NCBI GenBank assembly: GCA_002314755.1 | Contig: DCHC01000024.1 | Coordinates: 10,051-74,050, forward strand | Length of the DNA stretch: 64,000 nt | Reading direction: 5' to 3' | Source: Faecalibacterium sp. UBA1762 | GTDB lineage: Bacteria > Bacillota > Clostridia > Oscillospirales > Ruminococcaceae | Part shown: one piece after another, positions 32,670-43,834 of the stretch | Numbering within the stretch: position 1 is the first letter of the stretch | Layout of the letters: the number at the start of each line of letters is the position of its first letter | Translations under genes and position numbers: made by a program | Notes under the pieces: model-generated | The model's database searches: none | What the model was told of the DNA's origin: nothing | The model's input: the letters and a program-made list of their open reading frames with translations, nothing else

Positions 32670-34346
32670 ATGAAGAGAGTATTAGCAATTGTTCTGTGCC
32701 TTGCCATGATGCTGACGATGATGGTCGGCTGCGGCAAGAAAGCTGCTGAGCAAGCCGTAGAGGCAGAAAACACCAGCAGTGAAGAAAAGGTACTGCAGAT
32801 GGCATGGACTGCCGATCAGGGCACCGACACTATGTTTGAGGGTCCCTACGTAGAGCATCCCTACTGGGTACAGATGCTGTACGAGACCCCGCTGAGCATT
32901 AACGCTGACGGCGAGACTGTTTACCGTTTGGCGGAAAGCGTGGATGTTTCCGAGGACGGCAAGACCTATACCTTTACCATGCGAGACGGCGTTAAATGGT
33001 CTGACGGTGAAGCGGTCACTGCGGAGGATTTGGCGTTCTCCTTGTGGTATGTTGTCGCTGACCCGAAATCCAACTACACCACCGGCTTTATGTATATCGA
33101 AGGCGCTGATAAGGTCCGTGAAGACGGCAGCGAGCTGGCCGGTGTTGCCGTGGACGGCAATAAGGTTATTGTTACTTTAAGCTCTCCCTATAGCTTGTTC
33201 CTGCACGCTGTGGCTTCGCACCTGTTTGTTATGCCCGCCCATTGCTTTGAGGGCGTGGCGGCTGCAGACCTTGCCACCTATGAAGCATACTGGAAGAAGC
33301 CTGTCGGCTGTGGCGCCTATGTCATTGATGAGGTATCCTTCCCCGACTACTTTACGATGGTGCGCAGCGAGGACTACTACCGTGAGGCTGCAGGCATTGC
33401 TAAGGTGCTGTACACTAGCTATACCACCGGCGGCGATGACGCACAGGTTGCTGCAATGATTAACGGTACCCTGGATTTCTCCTACGGCGGTTCTTTGAGT
33501 GACCAGACCGTGGCCGACAACATTTCCAACCAGAATAGCGATGTTTCCGTGGTACCTGTTACTGGCAACTATATGCGTTTTATGATGTTCAACACCGCAA
33601 AGCCCAGCGGCGAGCAGGGCAGCGATTACGACGGGCATCCCGACCTGCAGAACCCCAGGGTGCGCCAGGCGATCAATATGCTGATCGATAAGGAAGCCGT
33701 TGCCAGCTTCTACGGTGAGCAGGCGCATGCCATGACTACTTTGGTCAACCCGGAGAACCCCTCTTACAACAAGGATATTCCCCTGTTCAAGCGGGATGTA
33801 GAGGGTGCCAAGGCCATTCTCGAGGAGGAGGGCTTTGACTTTGATCACGAGTTGACTATCGCCTTCGGATACACCGATCAGACTACAGCTGACATTATTC
33901 AACTGATCAAGCAGAATTTGGAAGAGGCCGGTATTAAGGTTGTTGTGGATGGCCCGTTGTCCGGTGATGTGGGCGCGCTGATCTACGATGTACGTGACTA
34001 CGATATGTATTACGCCGGTGAGAACGCCGATGACTTTGCTGAGCTGTACAGCCTGCTGGTCGGTGTCAACGGTTATTTCGACAGTATCTTTGCTGAGAAC
34101 GATACCCGTAATGAGATCATCAATACCCTGGTAAGCGAGTATTACGCCAGCAATGATGACAGCCGTAAGGCCGAAATCGTCAACCAGCTGCAGCAGAATG
34201 TAATCGACAATCCCTATGTGGCTCCCATCTACGGCTTGAACATTTTGGTTATCTACAATAACGCACATGTCAATGTGCCGCTGGATAAGTATGAGATTGC
34301 CTGCACCAGTCAGGATTTGGACTGGAGCCAGTGGTCCATGAAGTAA
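32670..34346 (+). CDS. ABC transporter substrate-binding lipoprotein, family 5 (OppA/DppA)
   Basis: A 558-residue family 5 binding protein. It starts MKRVLAIVLC with a lipoprotein signal ending MVG-Cys21, so it is tethered to the outer membrane face of the cell membrane. VSEDGKTYTFTMRDGVKWSDGE is the family signature near residue 90. It should bind peptides or similar solutes. No permease (OppBC) or ATPase (OppDF) genes are beside it, so it is an orphan. The ATG at 32670 is preferred over the in-frame upstream ATGs because it starts the signal peptide. A consensus promoter and abundant favoured codons suggest high expression. Confidence 0.92.
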   Translation: MKRVLAIVLCLAMMLTMMVGCGKKAAEQAVEAENTSSEEKVLQMAWTADQGTDTMFEGPYVEHPYWVQMLYETPLSINADGETVYRLAESVDVSEDGKTYTFTMRDGVKWSDGEAVTAEDLAFSLWYVVADPKSNYTTGFMYIEGADKVREDGSELAGVAVDGNKVIVTLSSPYSLFLHAVASHLFVMPAHCFEGVAAADLATYEAYWKKPVGCGAYVIDEVSFPDYFTMVRSEDYYREAAGIAKVLYTSYTTGGDDAQVAAMINGTLDFSYGGSLSDQTVADNISNQNSDVSVVPVTGNYMRFMMFNTAKPSGEQGSDYDGHPDLQNPRVRQAINMLIDKEAVASFYGEQAHAMTTLVNPENPSYNKDIPLFKRDVEGAKAILEEEGFDFDHELTIAFGYTDQTTADIIQLIKQNLEEAGIKVVVDGPLSGDVGALIYDVRDYDMYYAGENADDFAELYSLLVGVNGYFDSIFAENDTRNEIINTLVSEYYASNDDSRKAEIVNQLQQNVIDNPYVAPIYGLNILVIYNNAHVNVPLDKYEIACTSQDLDWSQWSMK

Positions 34347-34376
34347 TTTCAGAAAATCCGAAAAAGACACGAACGG

Positions 34377-34412
34377 CAGCGCGCAGCCTTTTTACAGGCT
34401 GCGCGCTGTTTT
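34377..34412 (+). terminator. Terminator of the binding-protein gene
   Basis: A 13-bp stem, CAGCGCGCAGCCT with AGGCTGCGCGCTG, then TTTT. Confidence 0.9.
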
Positions 34413-34506
34413 GACCTATAAATCAGAGAAAACGAGCCGTAAAAACATCTTGTAAAAATTCCCAAATAATCGGGGCGAATTCTTTCCATAAAAACAGGGA
34501 AAACTC

Positions 34507-34535
34507 TTGACGGGATAAGAATAATTTGATATAAT
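34507..34535 (+). promoter_or_regulatory. Promoter of the tRNA pair
   Basis: TTGACG, 17 bases, perfect TATAAT, 22 bases before tRNA-Ser. Confidence 0.85.
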
Positions 34536-34557
34536 GATCAAGCAATCTCAAAGTTAG

Positions 34558-34643
34558 GGAGAGTTGTCCGAGTGGTCGAAGGTGCAGCACTCGAAATGCT
34601 GTGTACGCAAGTACCTAGGGTTCGAATCCCTAACTCTCCGCCA
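34558..34643 (+). tRNA. tRNA-Ser (anticodon CGA)
   Basis: Acceptor GGAGAGT pairs with ACTCTCC, discriminator G and encoded CCA. The anticodon stem is CAGCA/TGCTG around loop CTCGAAA, anticodon CGA, reading UCG. A variable arm of class II length (TGTACGCAAGTACC region) and the T arm with GGTTCGAATCC are present. Confidence 0.95.
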
Positions 34644-34674
34644 AATACTGGCGGAAGAATTGCCGCCAGAATAT

Positions 34675-34750
<76 letters not shown>

Positions 34751-34751
<1 letters not shown>

Positions 34752-34790
34752 AAAAGACAACCTCACGCTTATGCGTGAGGTTGTCTTTTT
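34751..34790 (+). terminator. Terminator of the tRNA pair
   Basis: A perfect 18-bp stem (AAAAAGACAACCTCACGC and its complement, loop TTAT) starting at the last base of tRNA-Val. It can act in both directions. The remaining 240 bases to the next gene show only a -10-like TATAAT at 34970-34975. Confidence 0.93.
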
Positions 34791-35033
34791 GGTGGATACC
34801 GTGTACCCGGACCCGGCAGTTTGTCCGTCACCTTGATACAATAATATCTCCCCGCAAATTTAAATGCGCCGGTGTGTTTATAGTTTCGGCAGCATAAAAC
34901 CAAACGAAGGGCGCAGGGCTTTGTTGAATCAAAAGACAAATAGGGTCTTCCCTATTAACAATATTATGTTATAATACTATCAATACATTTAGTAGCTGCG
35001 ACATTGTTGCCCAGCGGAAAAGGATATTCGGAA

Positions 35034-36449
35034 ATGATGAAATGGCGAAACCCGACAGCCCAACGCGATCTTTGGTGGAAGGATAAACAGTTTACCGGAA
35101 AACTGGTAAAGTTGGCTCTTCCTATCTCCATGCAAAGTCTGATGCTGGCCGTAGTGGCAGCAGCCGATGCGCTGATGCTGGGTATCATGGAGCAAAACTC
35201 TATGGCAGCGGTATCTCTTGCTACACAGGTGCAGTTTATTCAAAATATGTGGATAGCATCTGCCGTATCCGCGTTTACCATATTAGGCGCTCAGTACTGG
35301 GGTAAGGGCGACCGAACCGAGATGCACCGACTATTCGGTATGGCAGTCCGGTTTTGCGGGGTGGTGTCCATTGTCTGGTGTGCGGGGTGTGTACTCATTC
35401 CGCGTCAGCTGATGCTACTATTTACGGATGAACCGGCATTGATTGAAATCGGAGTTGGCTATCTGGAAATCGCAGGGTGGTCCTATCTGCTGACCGGCTT
35501 TTCCCAGTGCTATCAGGCATTGCTAAAAGTGACGGAAAAGCCTAGAGCCTCAGCGTTTGTAGGCAGCGGCACGGTGATACTGAATATTATTCTGAATGCG
35601 GTTTTTATTTTTGGGCTTGGTACTGCGCCTGCAATGGGTGCCAGGGGGGCCGCATTGGCTACCCTGATAGCCCGTATCGCAGAGGTTATCTGGTCTGTGG
35701 CTTATACCTTTGCGGACGGGTTTTTCCGACCGGAATGGAAACAGTTCTGGACCAGGGAAAAAGCATTGGTCAGAGCATTCCGCAAATGCCTGCTTCCCCT
35801 GCTGGGGGCGTGTCTTTTTTGGGGCGTCGGCTACACCTCTTACACAGCGTTTATGGGTCATTTGGGTACGGATGCCGCAGCGGCGACTTCGGTTGCGGCA
35901 GTGGTGCGTGATTTGATTTGCTGTCTATGTAACGGTATTGCTGCCGGCGGTGGTATTCTGATTGGCAATGAGCTGGGTGCAGGCAATCTGATAAAAGGTA
36001 AGCTTGCCGGAGACCGGTTGGTGAAAATTGCTTTTGTCTGCGGATTTGGTTCCACAGCGGTCATGCTGGCGTGCACGCCTATTTTGCTGGCTTTTGTGCA
36101 GTTGACAAAGGGCGCACAGGATATATTACTGCAGCTGATGATCGTCATGTCTTTTTATATGATCGGCCGTGTGGTCAATACAATTATCATTAACGGTATT
36201 TTTGCCTCCGGCGGTGACACCTTGTTTGATATGTACAGTCTTGCAGTTACCATGTGGGGCATTGCCGTGCCTCTGGCGGCGCTGGGCACATTTGTACTGG
36301 GTTGGCCGGCGGCGGTGGTGTATGCCTGCACCTGTTTGGATGAGGTGGGAAAAATACCCTGGGTAATGGTACACTATCGCAAGTACAGGTGGGTAAAGGA
36401 TCTGACTGTCCGCAATGGAACAGTACCGGAAAAAAGCGGACAGAAGTAA
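35034..36449 (+). CDS. MATE-family efflux transporter (second copy type)
   Basis: A 471-residue MATE protein with about 12 helices in two halves. The first half begins VKLALPISMQSLMLAVV and contains ADALMLGIMEQ. It differs clearly from the MATE protein at 20833 and belongs to a subgroup with an N-terminal WWKDKQF extension. The substrate is unknown. The double ATG at 35034/35037 follows AAAAGGA by about 10 bases; an in-frame TTG at 35004 is rejected. A TATAAT at 34970-34975 is the probable -10. A glycosidase-like gene follows by 57 bases. Confidence 0.9.
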   Translation: MMKWRNPTAQRDLWWKDKQFTGKLVKLALPISMQSLMLAVVAAADALMLGIMEQNSMAAVSLATQVQFIQNMWIASAVSAFTILGAQYWGKGDRTEMHRLFGMAVRFCGVVSIVWCAGCVLIPRQLMLLFTDEPALIEIGVGYLEIAGWSYLLTGFSQCYQALLKVTEKPRASAFVGSGTVILNIILNAVFIFGLGTAPAMGARGAALATLIARIAEVIWSVAYTFADGFFRPEWKQFWTREKALVRAFRKCLLPLLGACLFWGVGYTSYTAFMGHLGTDAAAATSVAAVVRDLICCLCNGIAAGGGILIGNELGAGNLIKGKLAGDRLVKIAFVCGFGSTAVMLACTPILLAFVQLTKGAQDILLQLMIVMSFYMIGRVVNTIIINGIFASGGDTLFDMYSLAVTMWGIAVPLAALGTFVLGWPAAVVYACTCLDEVGKIPWVMVHYRKYRWVKDLTVRNGTVPEKSGQK

Positions 36450-36506
36450 TACATAAAACCGTGAAAGATTATTTATCAATAAACTGAAACAGAAAAGGAG
36501 AAAAGT

Positions 36507-37910
36507 ATGGCAAACGAGTTTACCTATTTGTTTTTTGATGACCAACGCCTGTTTGGCCGTGGCGGTCTGGTGCGGGATTACACTGCTCCGGAGCTGGTAT
36601 CCACCTATGAGGACCCGAATTTCAGTATCGATTTTGCGTTCGGTCACGCATTCCGTTTGGCGGACGGCAGGATTCGGCTTTTGTATCACGGGCAGAAGCC
36701 GGACGGCACAGAGGCAAATTTTGTAGCGATCAGCGAGGATGGCCTGCATTTTATCCCGGAGGATACGACCGCGGTGCTGACGATAGAAAACCGGATAGCG
36801 CCCCATGAGTTTAAACCCTCCAAACACGGCGAAGAAATTGCCAATATTTTTGAAGATCAGTTGGCACCGGCGGAACAGCGGTATAAGATGCTGCACACCA
36901 TCGGCCATTTTGAAGACCTGTATATTGAAGGGAAGGTCTACACCAGCCCGGATCTGCTGCACTGGACCGAGCTGGAAAGCAAGGAAACCTGGAATAACGG
37001 CTGTGAGCCGATTACCGGTACCTTCTACAACGCCCATCACAACTGTTATACCATTATGCGCAGACCGTCCTGGGGCGAGCGCCGTGTAGGTGTGGTGGAA
37101 ACCAAGGATTTTAAACATTTTACACCGATAGAGCTTGCCCTGCAGGTGGATTCTCTGGACGCGCCGATGGATGAATTTTACGGTATGCCCAGTTTTGCTT
37201 ACGCCGGTATGTATATCGGCTTTGCGGATATATTTACCAATAATCCATCCAACCGTGGGGTGAAATTCTGTCCGGGGGCGATTTATCCTCAGCTGTGCTA
37301 CTCTTTTGACGGTCGCCATTGGCAGCGCTCACTGCGTAAATCTTTCTTAAAAGAATACCACGGTCAGGATTGTATGTTCTGGTGCAATAACTGTGTGACC
37401 GAAGAAAACGGCGATTTGCTACTGTATGTTGTTGCCAGCAAGCAGGCGCATGGCTTCAGTTTTACTGCGGCACAGGGCGGTAAGGTATATATCTACCGGA
37501 TTAAAAAAGACCGCTTTATTGAAATGCAGACAGAAAACGGCCGCACAGGTGTGCTGACGACCCGTCAGCTTGCCTGGAACGGAGGGAATCTGAAGGTCAA
37601 CCTAAAGGCAGCCGGTGCTACGGTCGCGATACTGGATGAAGCGGGCAATCCGATTCCCGGCTTTAATCATGATGACTGCAAATTCTTCTCCGGTGACGAT
37701 ACCGGCTGGGTCCCCACCTTCCGCGGTGGCAGCATGGACCGGTTCATCGGCAAGGTTATTGTGTTGGAGGTGCGTCTGACCGACGGTGCGCTGTGGTCGC
37801 TGCGGGCAGACTGTATGCCGCTGATGAATACCGCCGCAGGCCGTTATATCAAGTACGGCCCGGAGCATATCTATTTTGATCCCGAGTTTGACTATAAGCA
37901 TAACAAATGA
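36507..37910 (+). CDS. Five-bladed-propeller glycosidase-like protein
   Basis: A 467-residue protein that looks like a GH43/GH32-type beta-propeller plus a short C-terminal beta-sandwich. Blade repeats such as AFRLADGRIRLLYHG, VYTSPDLLHWTELES and CYSFDGRHWQRS are of the kind seen in GH32, GH43 and GH130 families. No catalytic Asp/Glu trio can be assigned with confidence. No signal peptide. It has a strong AAAAGGAG site and an upstream MATE gene. A new carbohydrate-active family is possible. Confidence 0.65.
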   Translation: MANEFTYLFFDDQRLFGRGGLVRDYTAPELVSTYEDPNFSIDFAFGHAFRLADGRIRLLYHGQKPDGTEANFVAISEDGLHFIPEDTTAVLTIENRIAPHEFKPSKHGEEIANIFEDQLAPAEQRYKMLHTIGHFEDLYIEGKVYTSPDLLHWTELESKETWNNGCEPITGTFYNAHHNCYTIMRRPSWGERRVGVVETKDFKHFTPIELALQVDSLDAPMDEFYGMPSFAYAGMYIGFADIFTNNPSNRGVKFCPGAIYPQLCYSFDGRHWQRSLRKSFLKEYHGQDCMFWCNNCVTEENGDLLLYVVASKQAHGFSFTAAQGGKVYIYRIKKDRFIEMQTENGRTGVLTTRQLAWNGGNLKVNLKAAGATVAILDEAGNPIPGFNHDDCKFFSGDDTGWVPTFRGGSMDRFIGKVIVLEVRLTDGALWSLRADCMPLMNTAAGRYIKYGPEHIYFDPEFDYKHNK

Positions 37911-37942
37911 TTTGTTGACGGACGGGTCAGCAAACGCATATA

Positions 37943-37985
37943 AAAGACCTGCTTTCACTGTAAGGTGAAAACAGGTCTTAATTTT
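37943..37985. terminator. Bidirectional terminator
   Basis: AAGACCTG-c-TTTCAC pairs with GTGAAA-a-CAGGTCTT, flanked by AAAA and TTTT-rich ends, between converging genes. Confidence 0.8.
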
Positions 37986-38029
37986 CGGGGAAAATCATTT
38001 CCAATCAGATGGGGAAAAAGAAAAAACGC

Positions 38030-38329
38030 TCAGCCGTTCAGACCCTCCACCGGTCGGGCAACCAATGTGACTGTACCGTTCTGCTCGATAGCCGGTACGG
38101 ACAGTGCTGCCAATACCCCGTGGACGGCATCGGCATTTTGTGGGGTAAGCTCTATTTTAATGCTCTCATAATCGCGGCAATTTTTCCATTCTGTCCCAAG
38201 CTTTTCCCAGGTTAGGTCCGAACGGTGCATATGTCCGATAGAGGTGCGTAAAGTAAAAGGTATTTCAATCCCTTGCTGTTCCGCATCAAAAAAAGCGCAG
38301 AATAGTTTGTTCCATTCCATATTATCCAT
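38030..38329 (-). CDS. Hypothetical 99-residue protein
   Basis: I do not recognise this protein. It is small, soluble-looking and slightly acidic, with no membrane helix or cysteine motif. It is probably real: the ATG at 38329 is preceded by GGAAAGAAG, and a good minus-strand promoter (TTGCAC, 17 bases, TATACT) lies 85 bases upstream. It shares a terminator with the propeller gene opposite. An internal ATG at 38320 is an alternative start. Confidence 0.6.
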   Translation of the reverse strand: MDNMEWNKLFCAFFDAEQQGIEIPFTLRTSIGHMHRSDLTWEKLGTEWKNCRDYESIKIELTPQNADAVHGVLAALSVPAIEQNGTVTLVARPVEGLNG

Positions 38330-38411
38330 ATCCGTACACTTCTTTCCGGGTAAATTACCCCTGCAGGCGCGTCAATTACGGCCAAATCATCACATCCAAG
38401 AGGTTAACAAC

Positions 38412-38440
38412 AGTATAGCACCCTGCTTGAAACAGTGCAA
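38412..38440 (-). promoter_or_regulatory. Promoter of the hypothetical gene
   Basis: TTGCAC, 17 bases, TATACT on the minus strand. Between here and the hrcA promoter (38441-38579) I see no gene, only an AT-rich stretch. Confidence 0.6.
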
Positions 38441-38579
38441 GAGATAAAATAGGGTGTGGCTGCAGAATAATCAGGCTGATTTTTGTACAATATAGCAAAC
38501 GGAACATACAATATATAATTCAGTTTTAGAAAGACGGAAAACTTTACAGAAATTTAAAAATAAACCTGAAAAAAACCGC

Positions 38580-38607
38580 TTGACAAATGGAAAATCCGGA
38601 GTAAAAT
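38580..38607 (+). promoter_or_regulatory. Heat-shock operon promoter
   Basis: Perfect TTGACA, 16 bases, TAAAAT, with the CIRCE operator covering the expected start site. Confidence 0.88.
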
Positions 38608-38611
38608 ATAG

Positions 38612-38638
38612 TTAGCACTCAAAGGCACAGAGTGCTAA
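38612..38638 (+). promoter_or_regulatory. CIRCE operator (HrcA binding site)
   Basis: TTAGCACTC, 9 bases, GAGTGCTAA, which is a perfect match to the consensus inverted repeat. HrcA bound here blocks transcription of the operon at normal temperature, with GroE as its co-chaperone (established for the family). Confidence 0.98.
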
Positions 38639-38664
38639 AACCCAATGAGAAAGGAAGCACCGGG

Positions 38665-39696
38665 ATGGATCAGCGAAAACAGCAGGTCCTGCAGGCAATC
38701 GTGGCATTGTACACCAATGACGGCGAACCCATCGGAAGCCAACTACTCAGCGAGTATATGAATTTAGCGGTCAGTACCGCTACACTGCGTAATGAGATGG
38801 CGGCATTGACTAAGCTGGGCTTGCTGGAGCAACCCCACACCAGTGCAGGCAGAATTCCCTCGGGTGCAGGGTATAGATACTATATTGATCATCTTATGGA
38901 TTCTTCCAGTCTGATGCCTGCACAGGCTCGGAGAATTGAAGCGGAGTTTGAAAGCTTTGACTACGATCCGCCTAAGCTTGTACAGCAGGCAGCGCACGCT
39001 CTCGCAAAATATACAGGTTTGATGGTAGCTGCAACCACACCCAGGTCAGAGGACATCCGCATTGTTCATTTTCAGATTACCCAGGTGGGTCGCAGCGCAG
39101 CTGCGGTGTTGGCAGTGACCAGTGCGGGCGGTGTGCTGACAAGGGTGGCACATACTCCAGGTCAGCTGACCGAGGAGCAGCTCCGAATGGCTTCTCCGCT
39201 GATTAATCGGGCGCTGGCGTTTCTGACCACGGCAGATCTGAATCCTGTAATCCTAAAGGGGCTTGAGCTTGCATTTGGGGAGGAGGCCTCCCTGCTGATG
39301 CCCCTGGCTAAGGCGGCTGTAACACTGTTATTGGAGGCCGGAAAAGCAGTTACCGCAGTGGAGGGAATCCAAAATCTGTTGCGTTACCCCGAGACAGAAG
39401 GTCATCTGAGAGAGCTGCTGGATTTGGGCAGCGACCCGGCCAGACTGGCACGGTGGGTCGTGCCGACAACAGACCGGCTGACAGTGTCCATGGGAGGAAT
39501 TCAATCCATCGGAGAGGAGATCGACCTGCCGGACGGTCTGTCAGTAATTAGTAAAGGATATCTGGCAGGCGGCGGTCAGCGCGGCGGCATCGCTTTGATA
39601 GGTCCGGTGCGGATACCCTATCGGGAGCTTGCTCCTGTTTTGGAATATTACGCGTCCTTGCTGGGTCGGGCAATGTCCGGCGTCGGAAGCGCGTAG
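38665..39696 (+). CDS. hrcA: Heat-inducible transcription repressor HrcA
   Basis: A 343-residue repressor, the usual length. It begins with a winged helix (MDQRKQQVLQAIVALYTNDG, then GSQLLSEYMNLAVSTATLRNEMAAL), followed by HTSAGRIPSGAGYRYYID, and the C-terminal GAF-like domain ending GPVRIPYRELAPVLEYYASLL. It binds the CIRCE site upstream and represses its own operon. The ATG at 38665 follows AAAGGAA; an upstream in-frame start would lie inside the operator. First gene of hrcA-grpE-dnaK-dnaJ. Confidence 0.97.
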   Translation: MDQRKQQVLQAIVALYTNDGEPIGSQLLSEYMNLAVSTATLRNEMAALTKLGLLEQPHTSAGRIPSGAGYRYYIDHLMDSSSLMPAQARRIEAEFESFDYDPPKLVQQAAHALAKYTGLMVAATTPRSEDIRIVHFQITQVGRSAAAVLAVTSAGGVLTRVAHTPGQLTEEQLRMASPLINRALAFLTTADLNPVILKGLELAFGEEASLLMPLAKAAVTLLLEAGKAVTAVEGIQNLLRYPETEGHLRELLDLGSDPARLARWVVPTTDRLTVSMGGIQSIGEEIDLPDGLSVISKGYLAGGGQRGGIALIGPVRIPYRELAPVLEYYASLLGRAMSGVGSA

Positions 39697-39740
39697 GATG
39701 ACGGATAGATAACTTCTCCGAAGAAAGGAACCGTAATAAG

Positions 39741-40382
39741 ATGGAAGACGAAATGAAGAATCAGCAGACCGGACAGCCAACGAAAGATACTGCTGTGCCC
39801 GAGCAAGAGGGAGCACAACAGAGCGAGGTCACCGAAGAGGAGGCATCCTGCCAGACTGAAACCCCGGAGCAGCAGGTAGCCCAATCCAAAGCTGATAAGA
39901 AGGCAGAGAAGAAAACAAAAAAAGAAAAAGTTGACCCACTTGCGGAAGAGCTGGATAAGGTAAAGGAAGAGTTGTCCAAAAGCAAGGACCTTTTTCTGCG
40001 GACCGCGGCGGAATACGACAATTACCGTAAGCGTACCACCAAAGAAAAAGAGACTGCCTTTGGTAACGGCATCAGCTACAGTGTGGAGAAGCTGCTTCCG
40101 GTGATAGATACGCTGGAGATGGCCGCTACAGCTCCTACAGAGGACCCAAACTTTAAAAAAGGTGTAGAGATGACCTTACAAAAGGCAGCAGCTGCGCTGA
40201 AGGAGTTGGGTGTAGAGGAAATTCCGGCAAAGGATTTACCTTTTGACCCCAATGTGCACTCTGCTATGATGCAGCAACCCACTGAGGGTGTTGAGCCGGG
40301 TATTGTGGTGCAGGTTTTCCAAAAGGGTTACACCCTGAACGGCAGGGTTATCCGTCACGCCATGGTGGTTGTCAGCGCCTGA
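39741..40382 (+). CDS. grpE: Nucleotide exchange factor GrpE
   Basis: A 213-residue GrpE. Residues 1-60 are a charged disordered tail rich in Glu, Gln and Lys, then a long coiled coil (about 65-120, with DLFLRTAAEYDNYRKRT), and the C-terminal beta domain ending FQKGYTLNGRVIRHAMVVVS. It releases ADP from DnaK. It lies 44 bases after hrcA with GAAAGGAA before the ATG. The acidic-basic N-terminal tail is longer than average, as in other clostridia. Confidence 0.97.
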   Translation: MEDEMKNQQTGQPTKDTAVPEQEGAQQSEVTEEEASCQTETPEQQVAQSKADKKAEKKTKKEKVDPLAEELDKVKEELSKSKDLFLRTAAEYDNYRKRTTKEKETAFGNGISYSVEKLLPVIDTLEMAATAPTEDPNFKKGVEMTLQKAAAALKELGVEEIPAKDLPFDPNVHSAMMQQPTEGVEPGIVVQVFQKGYTLNGRVIRHAMVVVSA

Positions 40383-40516
40383 CGGAAACATATTCCAGCG
40401 GCAAACAGACGGCGGAAACCCGGAATACTCACACCCCGGTGCGTGTTGCCGTCCTTGCAAATAAACAGAATACTCAAACAAACCAACACATTCTTAAAAT
40501 ACAAAAGGAGATATGA

Positions 40517-42358
<1,842 letters not shown>

Positions 42359-42372
42359 TAGAATAAAGAGTT

Positions 42373-42393
42373 ACCGTCTGGGGTACAGACGGT
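42373..42393 (+). other. Intercistronic hairpin between dnaK and dnaJ
   Basis: A perfect 8-bp stem, ACCGTCTG with CAGACGGT, loop GGGTA, 15 bases after the dnaK stop and without a T run. The remaining 160 bases before dnaJ are GC-rich. It may protect the dnaK transcript end or lower dnaJ expression. Confidence 0.6.
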
Positions 42394-42552
42394 TGGGCGC
42401 AGGGCGGCTCGCAGAGGGTTTTTCCCCGGCGGGCTGCCCGCTGTGCCGTTATGGGGAAAGAGCGGTTTCCCGCTACTGACAGACGGGGAGAAACGCTGTT
42501 ACCCGGTGGATAAGCCGACCCCGACCTTTTCATAAGGAGAAAAAGAAAGAAT

Positions 42553-43698
42553 ATGGCAGACAAACGCGATTATTATGAGGTTTTAGAGATCGAAAAGACC
42601 GCCTCGGATGACGAGATCAAAAAAGCCTATCGCAAACAGGCAAAAAAATATCATCCTGACCTGCACCCCGGTGATAAAGAGTGCGAGGAAAAGATGAAAG
42701 AGGTCAATGAGGCGTACGGCATTTTAAGTGATCCGGAGAAAAAAGCCCGCTATGATCAGTACGGCTTTGCCGGGGTGGATCCCAACTACGGCGCCGGCGG
42801 CAGTGGCTTTGGCGGCGGGTTTGGTGATTTTGATCTGGGTGATATTTTCGGCAGCTTTTTCGGCGGTGGCTTTGGCGGTGGGCAACAGCGTAACCCCAAT
42901 GCTCCCCGACAGGGTGAAAATTTGCGTGCCCATCTGGAAATCAGCTTTATGGAGGCTGTACACGGTTGTACCAAAACAGTGACGGTGGGCAGAAGAGACG
43001 CTTGTCCGGACTGTAACGGTACCGGTGCGGCCAAAGGAACCAGCCCGGAAACCTGTCCCGACTGTCACGGCAGCGGGACGGTAAATATCCAGCAGCGTAC
43101 GCCCTTTGGTATGATGCAAAGCCGTCAACCCTGTTCCCGTTGTAGCGGCAAGGGGCGAATTATCAAGGATCCCTGCCGGAAATGTAACGGAACCGGACGC
43201 GTGGCAACCAATAAAAAATACGAGGTCAACATTCCGGCCGGTATAGACGACGATCAAAGCATTGCGCTGCGCGGCCTGGGAAATGCCGGTGTCAACGGCG
43301 GTCCGGCAGGCGACCTGGTGGTGAATGTCACCGTGCGGGAGGATGAAGTCTTCCAGCGGGACCGTTTTGATGTGTATGTCAATGTACCTATTACCTATGC
43401 ACAGGCTGCAATCGGTGCAGAGGTAGTGGTGCCCACCGTTGACGGCAAGGTACAGTATTCCGTGCCGGAGGGTACCCAGCCCGGAACCACATTCCGTCTT
43501 CGCGGAAAGGGTATTCAGTATCTGAACGGCCGGGGGCGCGGCGACCAGTATGTCCGGGTAAATGTGGAGGTCCCCCATAAGCTTTCCCGCGAGCAGCGCA
43601 AGGCGCTGGAAGCCTTTGAACAGACTATGAAGGAAGATAATTACGAACAGCGTAAAGGATTTTCCAAACGGCTGAAAGAGATGTTCGGCGATAAATAA
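42553..43698 (+). CDS. dnaJ: Chaperone DnaJ (Hsp40, class A)
   Basis: A 381-residue DnaJ. The J domain has the HPD triplet in YHPDLHPGD near residue 34. A Gly/Phe-rich stretch covers about 75-115, then four CxxCxGxG zinc motifs ([32 protein letters not shown]) between about 150 and 220, and a C-terminal substrate and dimer domain. It stimulates the DnaK ATPase. It is the last gene of the operon, preceded by AAGGAGAA and followed by a strong terminator. Confidence 0.98.
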   Translation: MADKRDYYEVLEIEKTASDDEIKKAYRKQAKKYHPDLHPGDKECEEKMKEVNEAYGILSDPEKKARYDQYGFAGVDPNYGAGGSGFGGGFGDFDLGDIFGSFFGGGFGGGQQRNPNAPRQGENLRAHLEISFMEAVHGCTKTVTVGRRDACPDCNGTGAAKGTSPETCPDCHGSGTVNIQQRTPFGMMQSRQPCSRCSGKGRIIKDPCRKCNGTGRVATNKKYEVNIPAGIDDDQSIALRGLGNAGVNGGPAGDLVVNVTVREDEVFQRDRFDVYVNVPITYAQAAIGAEVVVPTVDGKVQYSVPEGTQPGTTFRLRGKGIQYLNGRGRGDQYVRVNVEVPHKLSREQRKALEAFEQTMKEDNYEQRKGFSKRLKEMFGDK

Positions 43699-43726
43699 AA
43701 CACACTGTGAATAAATATCCCGCACA

Positions 43727-43764
43727 GTCGGTCGGTACAGCAAGGTATCGGCCGGCTTTTTTTT
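43727..43764 (+). terminator. Terminator of the heat-shock operon
   Basis: A 12-bp stem, GTCGGTCGGTAC with GGTATCGGCCGGC (some G-T pairs), then a run of nine T. Confidence 0.9.
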
Positions 43765-43775
43765 GCTGATGAAAT

Positions 43776-43806
43776 AAAAAAACAGCCCGGAATTATTCCG
43801 GGCTGC
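43776..43806 (-). terminator. Terminator of the NhaC-family gene
   Basis: CAGCCCGGAA/TTCCGGGCTG stem followed on the minus strand by seven T. Confidence 0.9.
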
Positions 43807-43834
43807 TGAGAGAATCTAATGGGTTAAACGGTAC

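Noticed and set aside
33177..34370. A 397-codon minus-strand open frame opposite the peptide-binding protein gene.
   Set aside because: A shadow of the highly biased plus-strand gene. The translation has no family features and it runs through the terminator.
36126..37319. A 397-codon minus-strand frame crossing the MATE and propeller genes.
   Set aside because: It spans two plus-strand genes with good starts, has no signals and a nonsensical composition.
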